A DNA stretch of 64,000 nt from Ursus arctos (Eukaryota; Chordata; Mammalia; Carnivora; Ursidae), in NCBI RefSeq assembly GCF_023065955.2, contig NW_026623100.1, positions 70,064,727 to 70,128,726 on the forward strand, in the 5' to 3' direction. The notes below the pieces were generated by a model. The model saw only the letters and a list, made by a program, of their open reading frames with translations. It made no database searches and had not been told where the DNA came from. Both the position numbers and the translations under genes were made by a program. The stretch's first letter is position 1. Each line of letters opens with the position of its first letter. Of this stretch, positions 48,010-60,813 are shown piece after piece.

Positions 48010-51000
48010 GGCAGCCGAGAGCCCCAGAGTGGTGCCTCCGTACCTCTCTGGCTGCGGTTATGGGTGATGGGTGAAGGGGACCCCCAGTGGCCACGGCGGC
48101 GGCACCCCGGAGCGCACTCCGGTAGGGCAGGGAGGTGGTTGACCGGTATTGATCGGTTCAGCTCCACGGCAGCCCGACATACCCAAGTGCGGGAACATCT
48201 AGCGCATGGGTGAGGTCCTGTTAGGCAGACGGAGGGCCTGAGCCGGATGGACCCTCCAAGCGCGCAGATGCGTTCTTTAGCCTTTAAATTTGCATTTGCT
48301 ACCGAACTGGAAGTCTAGACGGGGTCGGTTCCTCGTCATCGCCTTGCAGGCCACCGCAGAGACTCAGTGGCCGCTCATCTTGGCACTTTGTCCACTCATC
48401 ACCACCAGGGAGGGGTGGGCGCAGGAGGAGAGGTCTGGCCCAGGGGCCACTCCTCCCAGACCCCAGGCCTATCCCGTGGACAGAGGAGAAAGAGCTAAGA
48501 TTATTAGTGTGGGAAAATGTGTTTTGGAAGGGCAGTGGGGGACTGGGACAACAAGGGCTGCATTAACCCACCCTGCTTTTGGGACTGAGGATGGAGTGCC
48601 AGAGACAAGGCCTTGGCCCCAGGTCTTCCTTTCTGGGTGGTGCTGGTACAAAGGGCCCTGCAGAAATCCTAGAGACACTGGCTCTTGGCAGCCCAGCCAG
48701 GGGTCTCTCCGCCATTGCCAGTGCTGGGGCCCTGCTGCCTTTCTCAGTTCCTTCCCCCTACAGCCACAGGTGAACAGTCTCAACTGATTATGATTTGTAC
48801 AAACACCCCAGAACCTTGGGCTAAGGTCAGTAGTGCAAGTTCTAGTCCTGGCTTTGACCTCTTAATAGCAAGGAGAAAATGGAAAGGGGTTGGCACAGAC
48901 GTGGCATAGTCTGTGCCAAATACACGTGTGTGGATTGTATGTGATTCCCCTGCCCTGCGGCTGTCTTTGGGCTTAGGGGTCAGTATTAGGTTGGAGTTAC
49001 TGCATTCTTGCTGCCCCAGTGGGAGCAGGCCACTTAGCTTCTTTGAGACCAAATTTCCTCATCTGTAAAATGGGAGGATTCTCCCCTGAGGGAGTTGGGG
49101 TGTGGCCAGGATAACAGGCTGGCATGGATGAGGCTCGGTAGCCTTGCCCCCCACCCTCCCTGCACCCAGGCTGTTCTGGGGCCCAAGGGCGATGATGGCC
49201 CAGAGGGAAGAAGCTCATAGGCACCGGAAAGGCTCTGGAAAAGACGCCCGCCAGCTGCTTGCGCTCGAGCCAGGACTTAACCGCTCTCACCTGTGTTTCT
49301 TGTCTGTAAAGTGAGGTCATCATTCGTTCCTTCGTCATTTATCCATCCCCCAATTCATTCCTTCTTTCCAGTAAATACTAACTGCCAATCGCCTTCTCTG
49401 TGTTGCTGATCCAGCAATGCACAGGACGGATGCATGGGAAACCAGGTCTGGGGGGCTTTTCGAGCATCAGCAGGGGACACCCTAGAGCTGAGCCCAGAGA
49501 GGAGGGAGGCACTGGGACGCCTGGGCTGCGTCTGGCTCCGTCTCCTTCCCCTGAAATCGTGACAGTAACTGTTTGTTACGAAGATAGAGCTACAGAGAAA
49601 TTCAACACCTTGTGCAGGGTCAAGTGCAGAGCCCGGAGTCGCCAGCTGTTTTTGCCCAACCCTTGGCTGCCCACAGGGGAGGCAGGCATATGAATGGCTT
49701 GGTCTGAACAGGTGAACTGGTGAACAGGCAGAGTGTCCCGCCTTTCCTCTCTAGCTCTCTGGACAATTCTTGGCAGAGAATAAACTCTCCCGTCCGGTCC
49801 AGGTGAACACCATGAAAGTATCATGCTGGGGACTCCTTCCCGCTGCTGCTGCCAGCAAGGAGCTCACGACTTCTGCCATGGAGCACATTGTCATCCCCGG
49901 CAGCAGGGCCTGCCTCCAGCTGCGGAAGCCGCAGAGCTCAGAGCAGGACCTGCGAGCGGGAGCCTGCGCTCCGACTGCTAAGTTTACGTGATGTGACCTG
50001 ATGGCCTAGCGGGTCCGGCCACACCCGGGGCTTGACTTGACCCCTGTCTCCGAATGTCCTGGGGCCCAGGAATGAGTATGTCTGCAGTGAAGCTGGTGCC
50101 CTCCCACAGGAGAGAGAAATGCGAGACCAGGAGTTCCTAGTCCTCTGTCCCTGACTCTGAAGCTGAGGTCTGGGGAGCAGGTGGCCCTCGATGGGCGGGC
50201 GCACAAGCCAGGCTGCCCCCCCCCCCGCTTGCTTGGGGTCTCCTCTTGGGGGCTGCGGGGAGCCTTTGGTAGGTGGGGCAGGCAGGAGGGAGCTACCACT
50301 CCCGGCCTGAGGACCTGGAAGTCGTGTTCTTCATGATGCTTTTCGAGGGAGTTTCATCTGTCCTCTGCGTTGCCCCAGAAGTCCCCGGGAAGCTGTGGAT
50401 GAGGCCCTGAGGCCCGTGCAGGAAGTTCAGAGAGGGCTGCAGAAAACCGGGGACTTCTCACTTCCGTTCTTCATCAGTCTGTTGACCGCTCCCCAAGCCC
50501 CAGAACTCCAGACTCCAGCTGTTTCCATCTCCAAGAGAAGAGGTGAGACTGGCTGCAAGGGGGCAAGAGGGGTAAAAGCAGCCTGGGGGTGGGGTGGGTG
50601 TTCACTGACCGGGCTGGGCAGGAAGGGTCCCCACATTCTCACCTCCACACCCTTCCCGTGGAGAGCACCTTGCTGCTCCTCTGTTCCTTGCAGAAGCTGT
50701 CTGCTTTCTCAGAGCCCCAGGACTCTGGTTCAGGTCATAGAAACCCAGAACCTAAAGGAAGATCTTGAGTTATTTGGGCCAACGTTCCGAGCCATACCTG
50801 AATCGTGACAAGTTGGCCCCCAGGCTGTGCTTGTGGCCATCACAGGTGCAGTGTGAAGAACTTACAGAACTTGCTCCCGCTCAGAGCTCTCGGAAGGCTT
50901 TGTGACATAGGGGACAGGGGGCGTCCCAGCGCTATGGGTGTACCTGGACAACCTCTCTCGGAAGCACCTTTACCGACGGAGGTCATGTGTCACCTGGAGC

Positions 51001-51040
51001 ACCAGCCTGCCATGCTGGGTTGATGCCTCGTAGGAAGTTA
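48010..51040. other. Intergenic sequence, GDF7 to HS1BP3, proximal part
   Basis: Moderate GC and no gene recognised. It contains a MIR-like patch at about 49020-49085 ('cacttagcttctttgagacc', 'ctcatctgtaaaatgggagg') and an L2/MIR-like patch at about 49255-49430. Open frames at 48290-48787 and 50395-50808 have no recognisable features. Confidence 0.6.
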
Positions 51041-51393
51041 CATTTAACCCTTGAACAAGGCAGGGGTTAGGCACCACCACCGCCACCCCCCCTGCCCCCG
51101 CGCAGTCAAAAATAAAAAAATTCTGACTCCCTCACAACTTAACTACTAATAGCATGCTACGGACCAGGAGCCTTGCTGATAGCATAAACAGTCGGGTTTT
51201 GTTATCACACACATTTTGTATTTTACGTGTTTTATGTACTGTATTCTAACAATAAACTAGAAAAAGCAAATGTTATTGAGCAAATCATAAGGAAGAGAAA
51301 ACCCATTTACAGTATTGTCCTGTGTTTATTGAAGTAAATCCATGTATAAGTGGACCCGTGCAGTTCAAACCCTTGTGACTCAAGGGTCAGCTG
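51041..51393. mobile_element. MER2/Tigger-like DNA transposon
   Basis: Same family and orientation as the copy at 6961-7296: 'cccttgaacaaggcaggggttag' at the left, 'acaataaactagaaaaagc' in the middle, 'gtataagtggacccgtgcag' and 'caagggtcagctg' at the right. The left terminal bases are mutated ('catttaaccc' for 'cagttgaccc'). TA precedes it. Confidence 0.75.
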
Positions 51394-52634
51394 TTGTCCG
51401 GGATTCCGGCAGCTAGAGCCACCTCGTAGTGACCTTCAAGCCCCAGGAGTTGCACCGGCCCCAGCTGCAGCCCGCTCAGCCTCCAACGAGGTCTCCTGCC
51501 ACACCAGACAGCCTGGGCCTCCCTGTCTGATGACAGGAGCGCGGGAGGTCCCTTAGAGATGGCCTGCTCCACGGCTTCTGCTGTCCACAAGGAAGCCAAG
51601 TCTCTGGGAAGGGAAGCGGTCCGCGCTCTGTTCCTTGGCCTTGAACCATCTGGGATGGTGGGTCCCTTCTGTGATCCTGTGCTGTTGCTGTCCATGCAGC
51701 TCGGCTGGTCTCATCCCAGCTGTGCCTCAGACGCCGTGGAGATGAGGCAGCTGAAGGCTCAGCCTCTGCCCTAGCCACCAGGCAAGCCAAGCAGTATTCT
51801 GGAAGGGTTCTGGGTCCCTGCAGCCAAGCAGTATTTTGGAAGATAAAATAGATGCCCCCTGGCTATGACTGGTTGATGCTTTTGAGAGTCTAGAGACAAG
51901 AATCCAAATCCAGCCCCCAACCTTGGGCTGCATGTCCCTCAGGCCTTCCTGGCAAATGCACAGTGAGGTTGACAATCAAATGGCCACCATGGGTCCAGCT
52001 GTGAGAGGCAGAGGGCATGTGAGGGTGGGGCCCACTGCCAGGGACCCAGCCAGGGGCCTTCCTCAGTCTGGACCCACCGTGGCCTCTAGCCTTTGCAGCT
52101 CAGAGCTGGAGAGAGGGTTAGGGGTGAGGAGGCAGGACCCGGGGTGAGCCTGGGGTTCTTCCCCTGAAGACAGTCTCCCTGGGATGGTGTGAAAGGAAGA
52201 TGGTGACCAAGGCCCGAAGAGGGAGCCACCTACCATTGCATCCTGGGCTGCTGGCTCTGCAGCCGTCCTCTCCCCCAGAAAGACCTGGGCTGGGGCTGCC
52301 TGGGCTGCAGGTGGGGAAGATTCCAGCAAGGCTCTGGCCCAGCCCCATGTCTGATGCCCCAGCCTTCGTCAGGCTCCCAGGAATTTCCCATACTCAACCC
52401 AGGGCTGCTTCTCCGAAGGTTACCGGGCAACAGCTCTGGCATCCACACCAGATCGGCTGCAGCCTGTCCTAGGGACCACCTGCTCGACCTGCCCCCTGGC
52501 CCCCAGGCTGCTGAGTGGGGGAGGGGAGGGGACAGAGAAGAAAGGAGTGGGTGGCTTCTTTCCTGGAAGTTCCACAGGGGACCTCTCAGAGCCCTTCTTT
52601 CCCTTTGGGACAAGTGATGAAGGGCTGGTGGACA

Positions 52635-52648
52635 CTGCCATCTGCTGG
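52635..52648 (-). promoter_or_regulatory. CTCF-like motif, intergenic
   Basis: The minus strand reads CCAGCAGATGGCAG, matching the 14-position CTCF consensus at every position. It lies between GDF7 and HS1BP3, 5.6 kb upstream of the GDF7 ATG. Confidence 0.65.
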
Positions 52649-52839
52649 TCACTGGGTATAACAGCATCACAGTGTGGCAGAACTCCCGCCCACTCAGATT
52701 TGCAAAGACCAGGATGGCCCTGCCAGTCTGGGGAACTTGTAGTTGAACCAGGTTACCTGGAGCTGTAAGGCATCCTGGGAGATGAGGGGCAAGCACCACA
52801 GGCCTCCACGGAGGTCAGGAAAGAAACTACAGTATGGAG

Positions 52840-53050
52840 TCATGATAAAGACCTGGCTTGCAAACCACCTTTGCAGGGCACTGGCTTTATGACCTTGGTT
52901 AAGTTAGTTAACCTGTAGTCCTCCATCTGCTCATCTTTCAGTGGAGATCGGGATTCCCACCTGTCAGGGTGTGCCAAAGCGTAAAGGGCAGAAAGTAGGG
53001 ACAGTCCTTACCACAGTGCCTGGCTCAATACAATAAATGGTGGCTTTTAT
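52840..53050 (+). mobile_element. MIR SINE
   Basis: MIR order 'gactttatgaccttggttaag' (as 'ctttatgaccttggttaag'), 'cctccatctgctcatctttc', 'accacagtgcctggctcaata'. Diverged. Confidence 0.75.
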
Positions 53051-53689
53051 TGTTTTCTGGGCAAGTCTCAGTTTAACCAGTTGGAAAGCTAGTCACTCTT
53101 ACCTGTACATCCAGCATCCTCCGTATGGCCACTGTCTTTGAGACATTTCCCTTCTGTCAGCTTGCTATCTTATGAATATCAGTAGTCTGAGTGTTCTGGA
53201 GATTTTCTTGGAGACCTTTGTAGACACATAAGATTACAAAAAATAAAACTCCTTTTGGAATAAAAAACAGGTACTCTTAGAATAGTCAATGATTTTGAAT
53301 GCCCAGTCCTTTAATCTTGGTCAAAGAGGAGCCCTGGCCTGGGTCAGGAGCAGAGTTGGAAGATCCATTTGTGTCCCCCAGTCTGGGATGGGAGAACTTG
53401 CACCTGCCCCCGAGGGTGAGAACATTGGGACCAAAAAGTGTCATGGTTCCCACAGCAGAGTGTCCCGTGGGAGCATCCTGGGGCTGACCTGGGAACCCAG
53501 GATCGTCAAGTTGGGTGGCCTCTCTCAGGTCTTCTGGCCCCATGTGGCAAAGGCATCTGTGAGATCTGTGTCTGCAAGGGGCAGTCTTGGAGGCTGCCCT
53601 CTTCAGGAAGGAGCTGGCTACAAAACTTGGAACGTGACCCCAGGCCATGGCCACCCCCCACCCCGTGCTCCCCACTTCCCCAGATAGCT

Positions 53690-53728
53690 TAAATAATACC
53701 TTAATAATACCTTAAATAATACCTTAAT
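53690..53728. repeat. Short tandem repeat 'ataataccttaa'
   Basis: About three imperfect copies of a 12-15 base unit. Confidence 0.8.
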
Positions 53729-53799
53729 TTAGGGCAACACCCCAGCTGGGGTGCTGGGGAAGTCCTCCCAGACTTCCTTCCCGGTTGGATAAAGAGTTG

Positions 53800-55075
53800 G
53801 AGGGCTCTAATGAAAATGCTTATCTTGTTTGCTGGGGACACAAATCGGAGAGAGTTAGGAAAACACTGGGTGACAGAATCAAAATCCCAGAAGCCACCAG
53901 CCAATCATGGCAAATTAGAAGAACAGTGAGATGCCATTTTTTCTTTATCTCCCAGGTGAGTAAAGCCACAGAAGATAAAACCCATTATTGGTGAGCAGTG
54001 GACAAGCAGACATTCTGCAGATCCTTGGCAGGAATGAAAGTTCATAGATTTTCCAAGACAGCAGCAACATTTGAAAGAAAGAAGTGCTTTGACTTAGCAC
54101 TCTTGTAGGAATTTGACTTATTATGGGGACACTCACGGAAGTAAAGATAAATATACAAGCATTTTTAAAACCGAGGAAATCATGAAAACTATAAGTTACC
54201 AAAATGGCTTTTGATAGGGTCATAATAAAGTAAGTTATGATACACCCTCACGTGGCTGGCTCTTGCCCTGTTATAAGACTGAGTTAGATTTCGGTGTGTG
54301 GCATGGGAAGATGCCTGCGATATATGGTACTGAAATGCCAGGTGGACAGAATAGAGGAAGAGGAAGGAGTTTCCAACCACACCAAAGGTTCAGGCTGGAT
54401 GGATGTGTGTCTGCCCAACTGTCACATGTGGGTCACTGTCCCACCCACGCTCTGTACCCCAGCCCTCGTCTCTCCTCGGGGATCTCTCTCACTTCTTTCT
54501 CCTCCATCTAAAAACAGATGCACATTGTTTAGACCATAAAACAATCAATCTGCCTCGGAGAGCTTCATTATTAGGTATCAGTGTAAAGGAATTCCCGCGT
54601 AGCACTCGCAGCTGAATTGACCCATCAAGACATCAGAATAGCGAGTCCAGATCACAATGTCTGCAAATAATAGTGTCTGTGAGTATTTAGAACACAACGT
54701 GGTGACGATTCCAGTGGAAGAAAGGACAAATTGTTCAAAAAAACTTACCAATGAATGGTACTGGATACCTACCTAAGTATTTAGGGGGGAAAATGACCCT
54801 TATCTCATGCCATAAACCAAATTAATTCCCAGTGAATCAAAGAATTGGTTGTAGAAAATATATCTGAAGAAAATTTGTGACTGTTTATACAGTCTGGGGT
54901 AAGGAATACTTCTCTAAGTATCATTTCATTGCAAAAACCACCCAGAGGAATATCCGGGGTTGGGACTACATAAAAATCTTAAAACCTGCATGTAAAAAGT
55001 TCAAAAAACAGAACTGACCTTAGGAAAATGATCCAGCTCAACATCACCAATCATGGGAGACAATGGCATCACGTG
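53800..55075 (+). mobile_element. Old LINE-1 (L1ME-like) fragments, sense
   Basis: It contains the order of an old L1 ORF2 end/3' region ('gagatgccattttttc', 'ggcaggaatgaaagttcat', 'cactcttgtaggaatttg') and at 54690-55010 'ccaaattaattcccagtgaatc'. All frames are broken. Subfamily is uncertain and the fragments may be from more than one element. Confidence 0.65.
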
Positions 55076-55229
55076 GCCCCTGATTGATCACCTGCGTCGA
55101 ACCCCGAGAATTCAGTAGACAAATACCAGCCGAGGAGCGACGTGCAGAACTGGTGTGGACCCCTCGAAGATGTCAGCGTCACGGAGGACAGAAAAGCCTG
55201 GGCACCGTAGAATGAAGGGGACTAAATGC

Positions 55230-57110
55230 ACAGGACAGTTAAATACAATGCATGACCCTCAATTCGATTCTTGACTGGGAGGAGAGGGGAGCAGTTGTAC
55301 ATAAAAACCATTATTGGTCAAGTGAACATGCTGGACTATGATCGTATGTTAGGTGAGAGTGAGGTGTCCGTGTCCCATTTCCTGAGTATGACCACTGCAT
55401 TGTGGTGAAGAAGGACAAGGCTTCTAAGAAAGCGCACCCCAAAGTATTTGGAGTGAAGTGTCATGGCGTCTGCCAGGAACGCGTCAGTGTGTCAGGAAAA
55501 ACGCAGAGAAAGAAAGGAGAAGGCAAATGGCAGTGTTAACAACTGTCCAGCTTCTTTGCCCCGTACGCTCTCCCTCTCTGGGGCTGAACGGCTCACCCCC
55601 TCGCTGCTGGGAGGATGGAGTCGCTGCTCAGTCCTCCCTGGGACTTGTGGTGACTGGAGAGAGCAGCCTCACCCAGGTCAGACCCCTCCTGCGGTGGCCC
55701 ACAACCGGAGGCTGGTCTGGTCAACGGGAGGGTATCAAGTCCTGCCTCCTCCTCTCAATTCAGGGGGCCTCCAGAGGGTTATGTGAGCTCCCCCTGCCCA
55801 GATTGGGCCTCTGCTCTGACCCAGGCCCTCAGCCCCCGCTGTCCAGCCCTGCCTCCTCCCCTGGTCGTCTGTGGGTTCCATCTCGAAAACCCAGTGTGAG
55901 TCCAGGTGAAGGACGCACACCGGTGGTATGAACCGACCACTTCTCTGTGAGTTTGAAACTTTCTCAAAATAAAAACTTAGGGGAAAAAAGAAGTTAAAGA
56001 CGAACGGGATAATACGTATCAGAAAAGGTTAGGATCTTTCGTTTATAAAGCATTCTTACCAATCAGTAAGAAAAACACGAACAGCCCAATTTTTAACACA
56101 CGCAAAGGAAATAAACAGGAGCGTTAGAAAGAAACATTCTGAGACCAACACACTGGTGAAAATATGTTTAACCTCACTAGGAATCAAATACATGTCCTTC
56201 TAAAACAAGAAATACCACTTTTCCCTTAACAAATTCGAGAGGATTTAAGGAAATGAATCCAGGGCTGGAGCGGGTTTGGGGAGGAGCTCTGTGCCCAGCC
56301 TCCTGGGGAATGTCTGGTGGTGGTTATCAAAGCCACTGAAAATTTCGTGTCCCTGTGCATGCACCCAAGTTCTCCAGACTTCGGCAGTCCCTTTCCTTTA
56401 GCATCCAAACAGCAAGGCTGGTTTCGCTGTGCCCCAGGCAGTGGGGAGTGTCCTGGAAGAGCATCACAGAGCGGAACGGATTCGCGGCTGCCCCGGAATG
56501 CCACCATCCCAGCAGCGTCCTTCTCCACCTGGCTGGGGTGCCCCCCGTCTCTCCCAGAGCTCAGAAGTTGCCGACAAGCAACTCCCCAAAATGTCCATTA
56601 CTTTTTAATGCAAAAAGGTTAAGCTCTTGGTCTTACTGCTCTTCTCCCCATCTCCTGAGACCTTCCTTGACTCAACAAAGGACACAAAGACTCACCAAAG
56701 TGGTTTTTGACACATTAGCACTTTTCTCCCACACGGCCTCCTGGTGTATCTAGCACAAACAGCTAGGTAGCCTTGAAAAGATCACCCCTCACTCTCCAGC
56801 CACACACCCCACCTTTCCATCATGCATCCGTAGCTTAAGGCCTGGACAGGTAAGATATCCTAGATCGGCACCTGGCGTCCTAAGTAAAGATTGAAAATGA
56901 TGGTTCGGGAAGTAATTTAACATGGAAAAATGCTTACAGGGTGATACAGGAAAAAGCAAGTTACAAAACAGTACATCCAGTAAGATTTTGTATCGTTTAA
57001 AATAAATATATGGGTATAGAACAAATGTCAAGAGGGAGGAACAACAAAATGTTCACAGTTGTTGCGTCTGGTGTAGAACGAGTGGTGGATTCCATGTCAT
57101 TTTTGTACTA
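55230..57110 (+). mobile_element. Further old LINE-1 fragments, sense, in a mosaic
   Basis: L1 3'-UTR-like text at 55230-55460 ('ccactgcattgtggtgaag') and 55930-55985 ('tttctcaaaataaaaac'), ORF2-like text at 56000-56240 ('atgtttaacctcactaggaatc') and a 3' end at 56860-57110 ('aaaaagcaagttacaaaacagt'). Between 55460-55930 and 56240-56860 the sequence is GC-richer and unrecognised. Confidence 0.55.
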
Positions 57111-60100
57111 TCCACATTGTCTGTATTTGTTCTGCAGTGAGGGTTCTAGGGGATCCCCCACTTGCCTCCTCTGCTTCAGAATCTCGCTTCTGGTGAAGCA
57201 CGCCTCACTCACAGCCCCACCTTGTCCGTTCCAGACTGAGGCCCACGCTGACTCCGGCCTCGGCTTCCTAGGACAGTATTGGTCATCACACCGCCGTCCC
57301 CATCCTGAAATACTCTTCCCTTTGTTCATTCTGGGAGCGCACTCACTTCTTCTTCAGGGTAAGTATAAACTCCTGGGTGTGGCACACAAGGCCCCACGTG
57401 GTGCCTGCAGCCTCCTGACCTAGCTACCCTTGGCACCCGTCCTCCAGAGCCCCGAGGACACTGTGCTGTCTGGAGGCACGCAGGCGTTGCACTGCTGGCT
57501 AGGATGCACTTTATGTCTTCTCTCCCCCCTCTTCCTCCGCCTCAAGCTCCCCTACCCCCTACTAATGGTTTTTAGTTCCAGCCTTATAAGTGCTTTACAG
57601 CGGTACCAACACGGAAGCCGTTGCAGAAAACCCCACTTAGAGTGGTCTAAGCACTTGTGCAAGAAGTCTTGACACATCTCAAGAAAGAGTCTAGGGCTTG
57701 TATGATAGTTCATGAGCCATCAGGCCCCCAGCCTCTTCCATCTTTAATGAGTGGGCCCCAAATTCATGCTGTGCTTCATAGCCACAATATGGCTGCTGCC
57801 TCTCCAGCATCCCATCTCCTTTCCAGGCAGAAGACAGGCAAGAAACGAAGAGTTTTCTTTTAATGAGGTAAATCATCCTCAGGAACTTCTGGATGTGTGG
57901 CCGGAATTGTCACACGTGCCCTCCTAACTGCAAGGGAGGCTGGGGGGTGGGGGAGTGCTTTATCTTTCCAGCCTCCGTGGCAGTGAACGTTAAAGAGGCA
58001 GAGCTGTGAATGGCTCTGGGGTAGCTAACCTATGGTGCTTACCACACATTTCCTCTCATCCCAGTCATCTTTAATCTTAAGCAATGCTGTGAATTATGTG
58101 CATTTCATCAGTAAGAAAACCCGAAGCTCAGAGATAACATTCATGTCTTTCATGACCCAGGTCTGGCACCACCTCCTCCGGGAAGAGTTCCTTGTATGCC
58201 CCAGCCCCAGGAGGAGTTAGTTGTATGCCCTTCCCTGTGCATCTCGGGCCTGCATCTGTGTTGACAGATCTCCAGCCGTTCCTGATGATGTGTGAGCCCC
58301 ACCGAGGAAGCCTGTGTCTGCTGCATCCTCACAGCCTGGCAGCGTCACAGGCTCAGAGCTGTGGCTGGGAGCGTTTGCTGAGTAACCGGGGAGGTGGCGG
58401 CCCTGCTCCACTTGGGATGCCTAGACCCTGAGAGTGCTGAAGCATCACTTCAGAGGACAGGGACAAATCAGCAGATCCCCGGGAGACCCACCCCACCAGG
58501 AACAAGGGCTGTTAGTGCACGATGCCGCCAGAGCTCAGATCGGATTCCCGGGCTGCGGGCTGCGCAGCCCTGGGGCCCAGTGACTTCCCCGGAGTAGGGG
58601 GAAACTGACGCCTGGAGCATTCCTCCAGGGTGCTGCGAAGGGAAATTATGAGCTCCTCCGCAATGTGGTTTCCATTACTGTCGCTTCAGCCATGGCAGGG
58701 GCTCCCTGAGTCAGGCAGGAAGCAGAAAATATCAGATTTAGATCCCACATTCCGTGCATTGTATACAATTATCCACTGGAGCCACGGAGGGGCAAGCAGG
58801 ACCCACAGAGGCAGAAAATGGGATTGCTCTCAGGGATGGGGTGGCTCTGTCATGGGGAGCCAGTCGTGTTCTTGGCAGGCACCAGGAGCCCCAAGTGCCC
58901 TAGCGCTTGCACTCAGGAGCCCTGGGGCCAGGGGTGAGTTTCACCTGCCTGCAAGGCATGGGTGACAGGCAAGCTACCAGTTGCGGCAACAAGGGGGAGT
59001 CCCGTTCTTCACAACCCCCCACCTGTGCTCTGGGGATATAAGTGCTTCCCTAGATCCTCCTGGGCTGTGTCCATGGGCTCAATGGAGGCTCGGCCCCAGG
59101 CGGCTTCAGCAGCTTCCAACCCAGGATCCTGACATCAGGGGCTCCAGGCCCACAGGGCTGAGTGTCCTGTTCACCGGGTAGCGTGAGCCGCCACAGGGCC
59201 CGGAACAAAGCCCCAGCTCAGTAGATATTATTGAATGAATGAATGAGTACATGCATGAATGCGTGAAAAGGCCATGAGAGAAAGCAGGGAGCAGCTTTGT
59301 GATGGAGTCTGACTAGCGGCAGAAGCCAAGCAGAATCTGTCTTTTTAGTTGCTAAACATTAGAGCAGACATATTAACTAAATGTCACTCTCTGCCTGCCC
59401 TGACCCAGCCTACAGGTGGTCACAGCTGGAGAGTTTGTTGAGAAGGACTGGGCAGTGGGGGTGGGGGAGGGAGGCTGGTTCTTTGGAAAATGCAGGGGAG
59501 CAGAAGCCTTGCCTCCTCTTCCCAGAGGGCGGGGAGCAGCGTGGGAGAGGGGTGTCATTAGGAAGGAACGGTACCTGGAGAGAGGGGTCTGCACACCGAG
59601 AAAGAGGGACAGTGTTAGCAGCTCTGTGAGAGGGAAACTTTGGGGCAACAAAGACTCTCTCCTTGACCAAACTTTAGGCTCCTCTGATCCTTCTTCTCCA
59701 ATCAGCCTTGACCTTGACCCGACTCTCCCTCTGCAGCCTGCAGGGATGCCCCAGTCTTAGCAAGAATCCCATTAAGTCAGCTGAGAGACAATTGCCCCCC
59801 ACTATCCCCCCCCCACCCCCAGGGGGAATCTGATCACCTTCCACATCTGATCAAGTTCTCCACCTGCACCTTTGATATCTAAGCCCTGGCCTCCTTCAGC
59901 AAGAATCCCGCTAGGTCGTTTGAGCAAGAACCCTCCCTCTGCTGTCTCCTCCAGACCCTTGGGCATCGATCCCCATGTGCCCTTGCTCTACTGAGCTGGG
60001 CCTGAGGCCCCTGCTGTGAGAGTCCGGGGTGGATTGCAGGAGTCTCAGGAAGTCTTCGTGGGGTTTTAAAAAGAGAACAATATCTCTTTAGCAGGGGAGA

Positions 60101-60400
60101 GGAAAGAACCTTTCAGAAGCTTTTGTTGAGAAGGCCCAGTTGGCCTCTTTCAGGAGAGCCATTAGAAGGCCCTGGAGTCGTCAGCTGCTGCTTCTTTGGA
60201 CAACGCCCCACAAACGGGTCTAATTGATCTTGTTTGCTGGGTTATAGGTTACCTCATTTGACCCTCCTCTGAGCATCCCCAGGGCCATGACCACTGGCTG
60301 CCTTGTTTCCCAACACTCTCCCCAAGGCAGGGGAGCCAAGTAATTTACCGTCTGAACCGGGACACTGGGCACTCTCCTAAGAGGGAACCGGGCGCTGTCG
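57110..60400. other. Intergenic sequence, HS1BP3-proximal part
   Basis: It holds probable L2 text at about 57180-57600 and an L2-like 3' end with 'gaatgaatgaatg' at 59225-59260. Otherwise there are open frames without recognisable features (for example 58630-58965 and 59416-59760). No gene is supported. Confidence 0.55.
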
Positions 60401-60514
60401 CTGCCAGGACAACTGGCGCACACCAGGCCTTGCGGTTACCAGCAAGCCTCTTCCGTTTATCCTTGCGTGCCTCTGGCCGCTGGGTTGGCTCAGGACACTG
60501 GTCTGGGCCTGCGG

Positions 60515-60554
60515 CGGGGGGGCGGGGGGCGGCGGGCAGGCAGGGGGCAGGGGG
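60515..60554 (+). promoter_or_regulatory. Candidate G-quadruplex cluster
   Basis: Six G-runs of three or more within 40 bases, the pattern of one or more stable G-quadruplexes, about 260-300 nt upstream of the HS1BP3 ATG. Confidence 0.6.
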
Positions 60555-60676
60555 CGTGGCCTAGCTGGACCCGGGCCTCCGACAGTGGAGCCGGCGCAGG
60601 GCAGTCGGTGCGTGGTCAGTGCGCAAAGTCCCAGAAAGGCCGGAAATTCACAGCGGCCGCTGGCTGAGGTCGGTGG

Positions 60677-60690
60677 CCACCAGGGGGCGG
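60677..60690 (+). promoter_or_regulatory. CTCF-like motif in HS1BP3 promoter
   Basis: CCACCAGGGGGCGG matches the 14-position CTCF consensus fully and points into HS1BP3. It is 124 nt upstream of the ATG. Confidence 0.7.
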
Positions 60691-60699
60691 GCGGGGGCC

Positions 60700-60730
60700 G
60701 GGGCCGGAGCCGGAGCCGGAGCCGGGGCGG
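60700..60730 (+). repeat. GGAGCC/GGGGCC hexanucleotide array
   Basis: Five tandem hexamers of the form 'ccgggg' or 'ccggag' in the 5' region of HS1BP3. Transcribed hexamer arrays of this type can vary in length. Confidence 0.8.
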
Positions 60731-60813
60731 GCCGAGCGCGCGGGGCGGGGACGCGACGACGCCAGCGCCAGCGGGTCCCGTGACCGTGCGCCCCGCCCGG
60801 AGCCGCCGCAGTC

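Larger units (their letters stand above)
46250..48010 (-). promoter_or_regulatory. CpG-rich promoter region of GDF7
   Basis: Dense CpG on both sides of the GDF7 start codon. Upstream on the gene's strand, a TATA-like TATTAAA lies at 47083-47077, about 80 nt before the ATG, and a CTCF-like motif at 47165-47152. The start site cannot be fixed from sequence alone. The long open frames at 46576-47360 and 47276-47958 follow composition. Confidence 0.7.
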
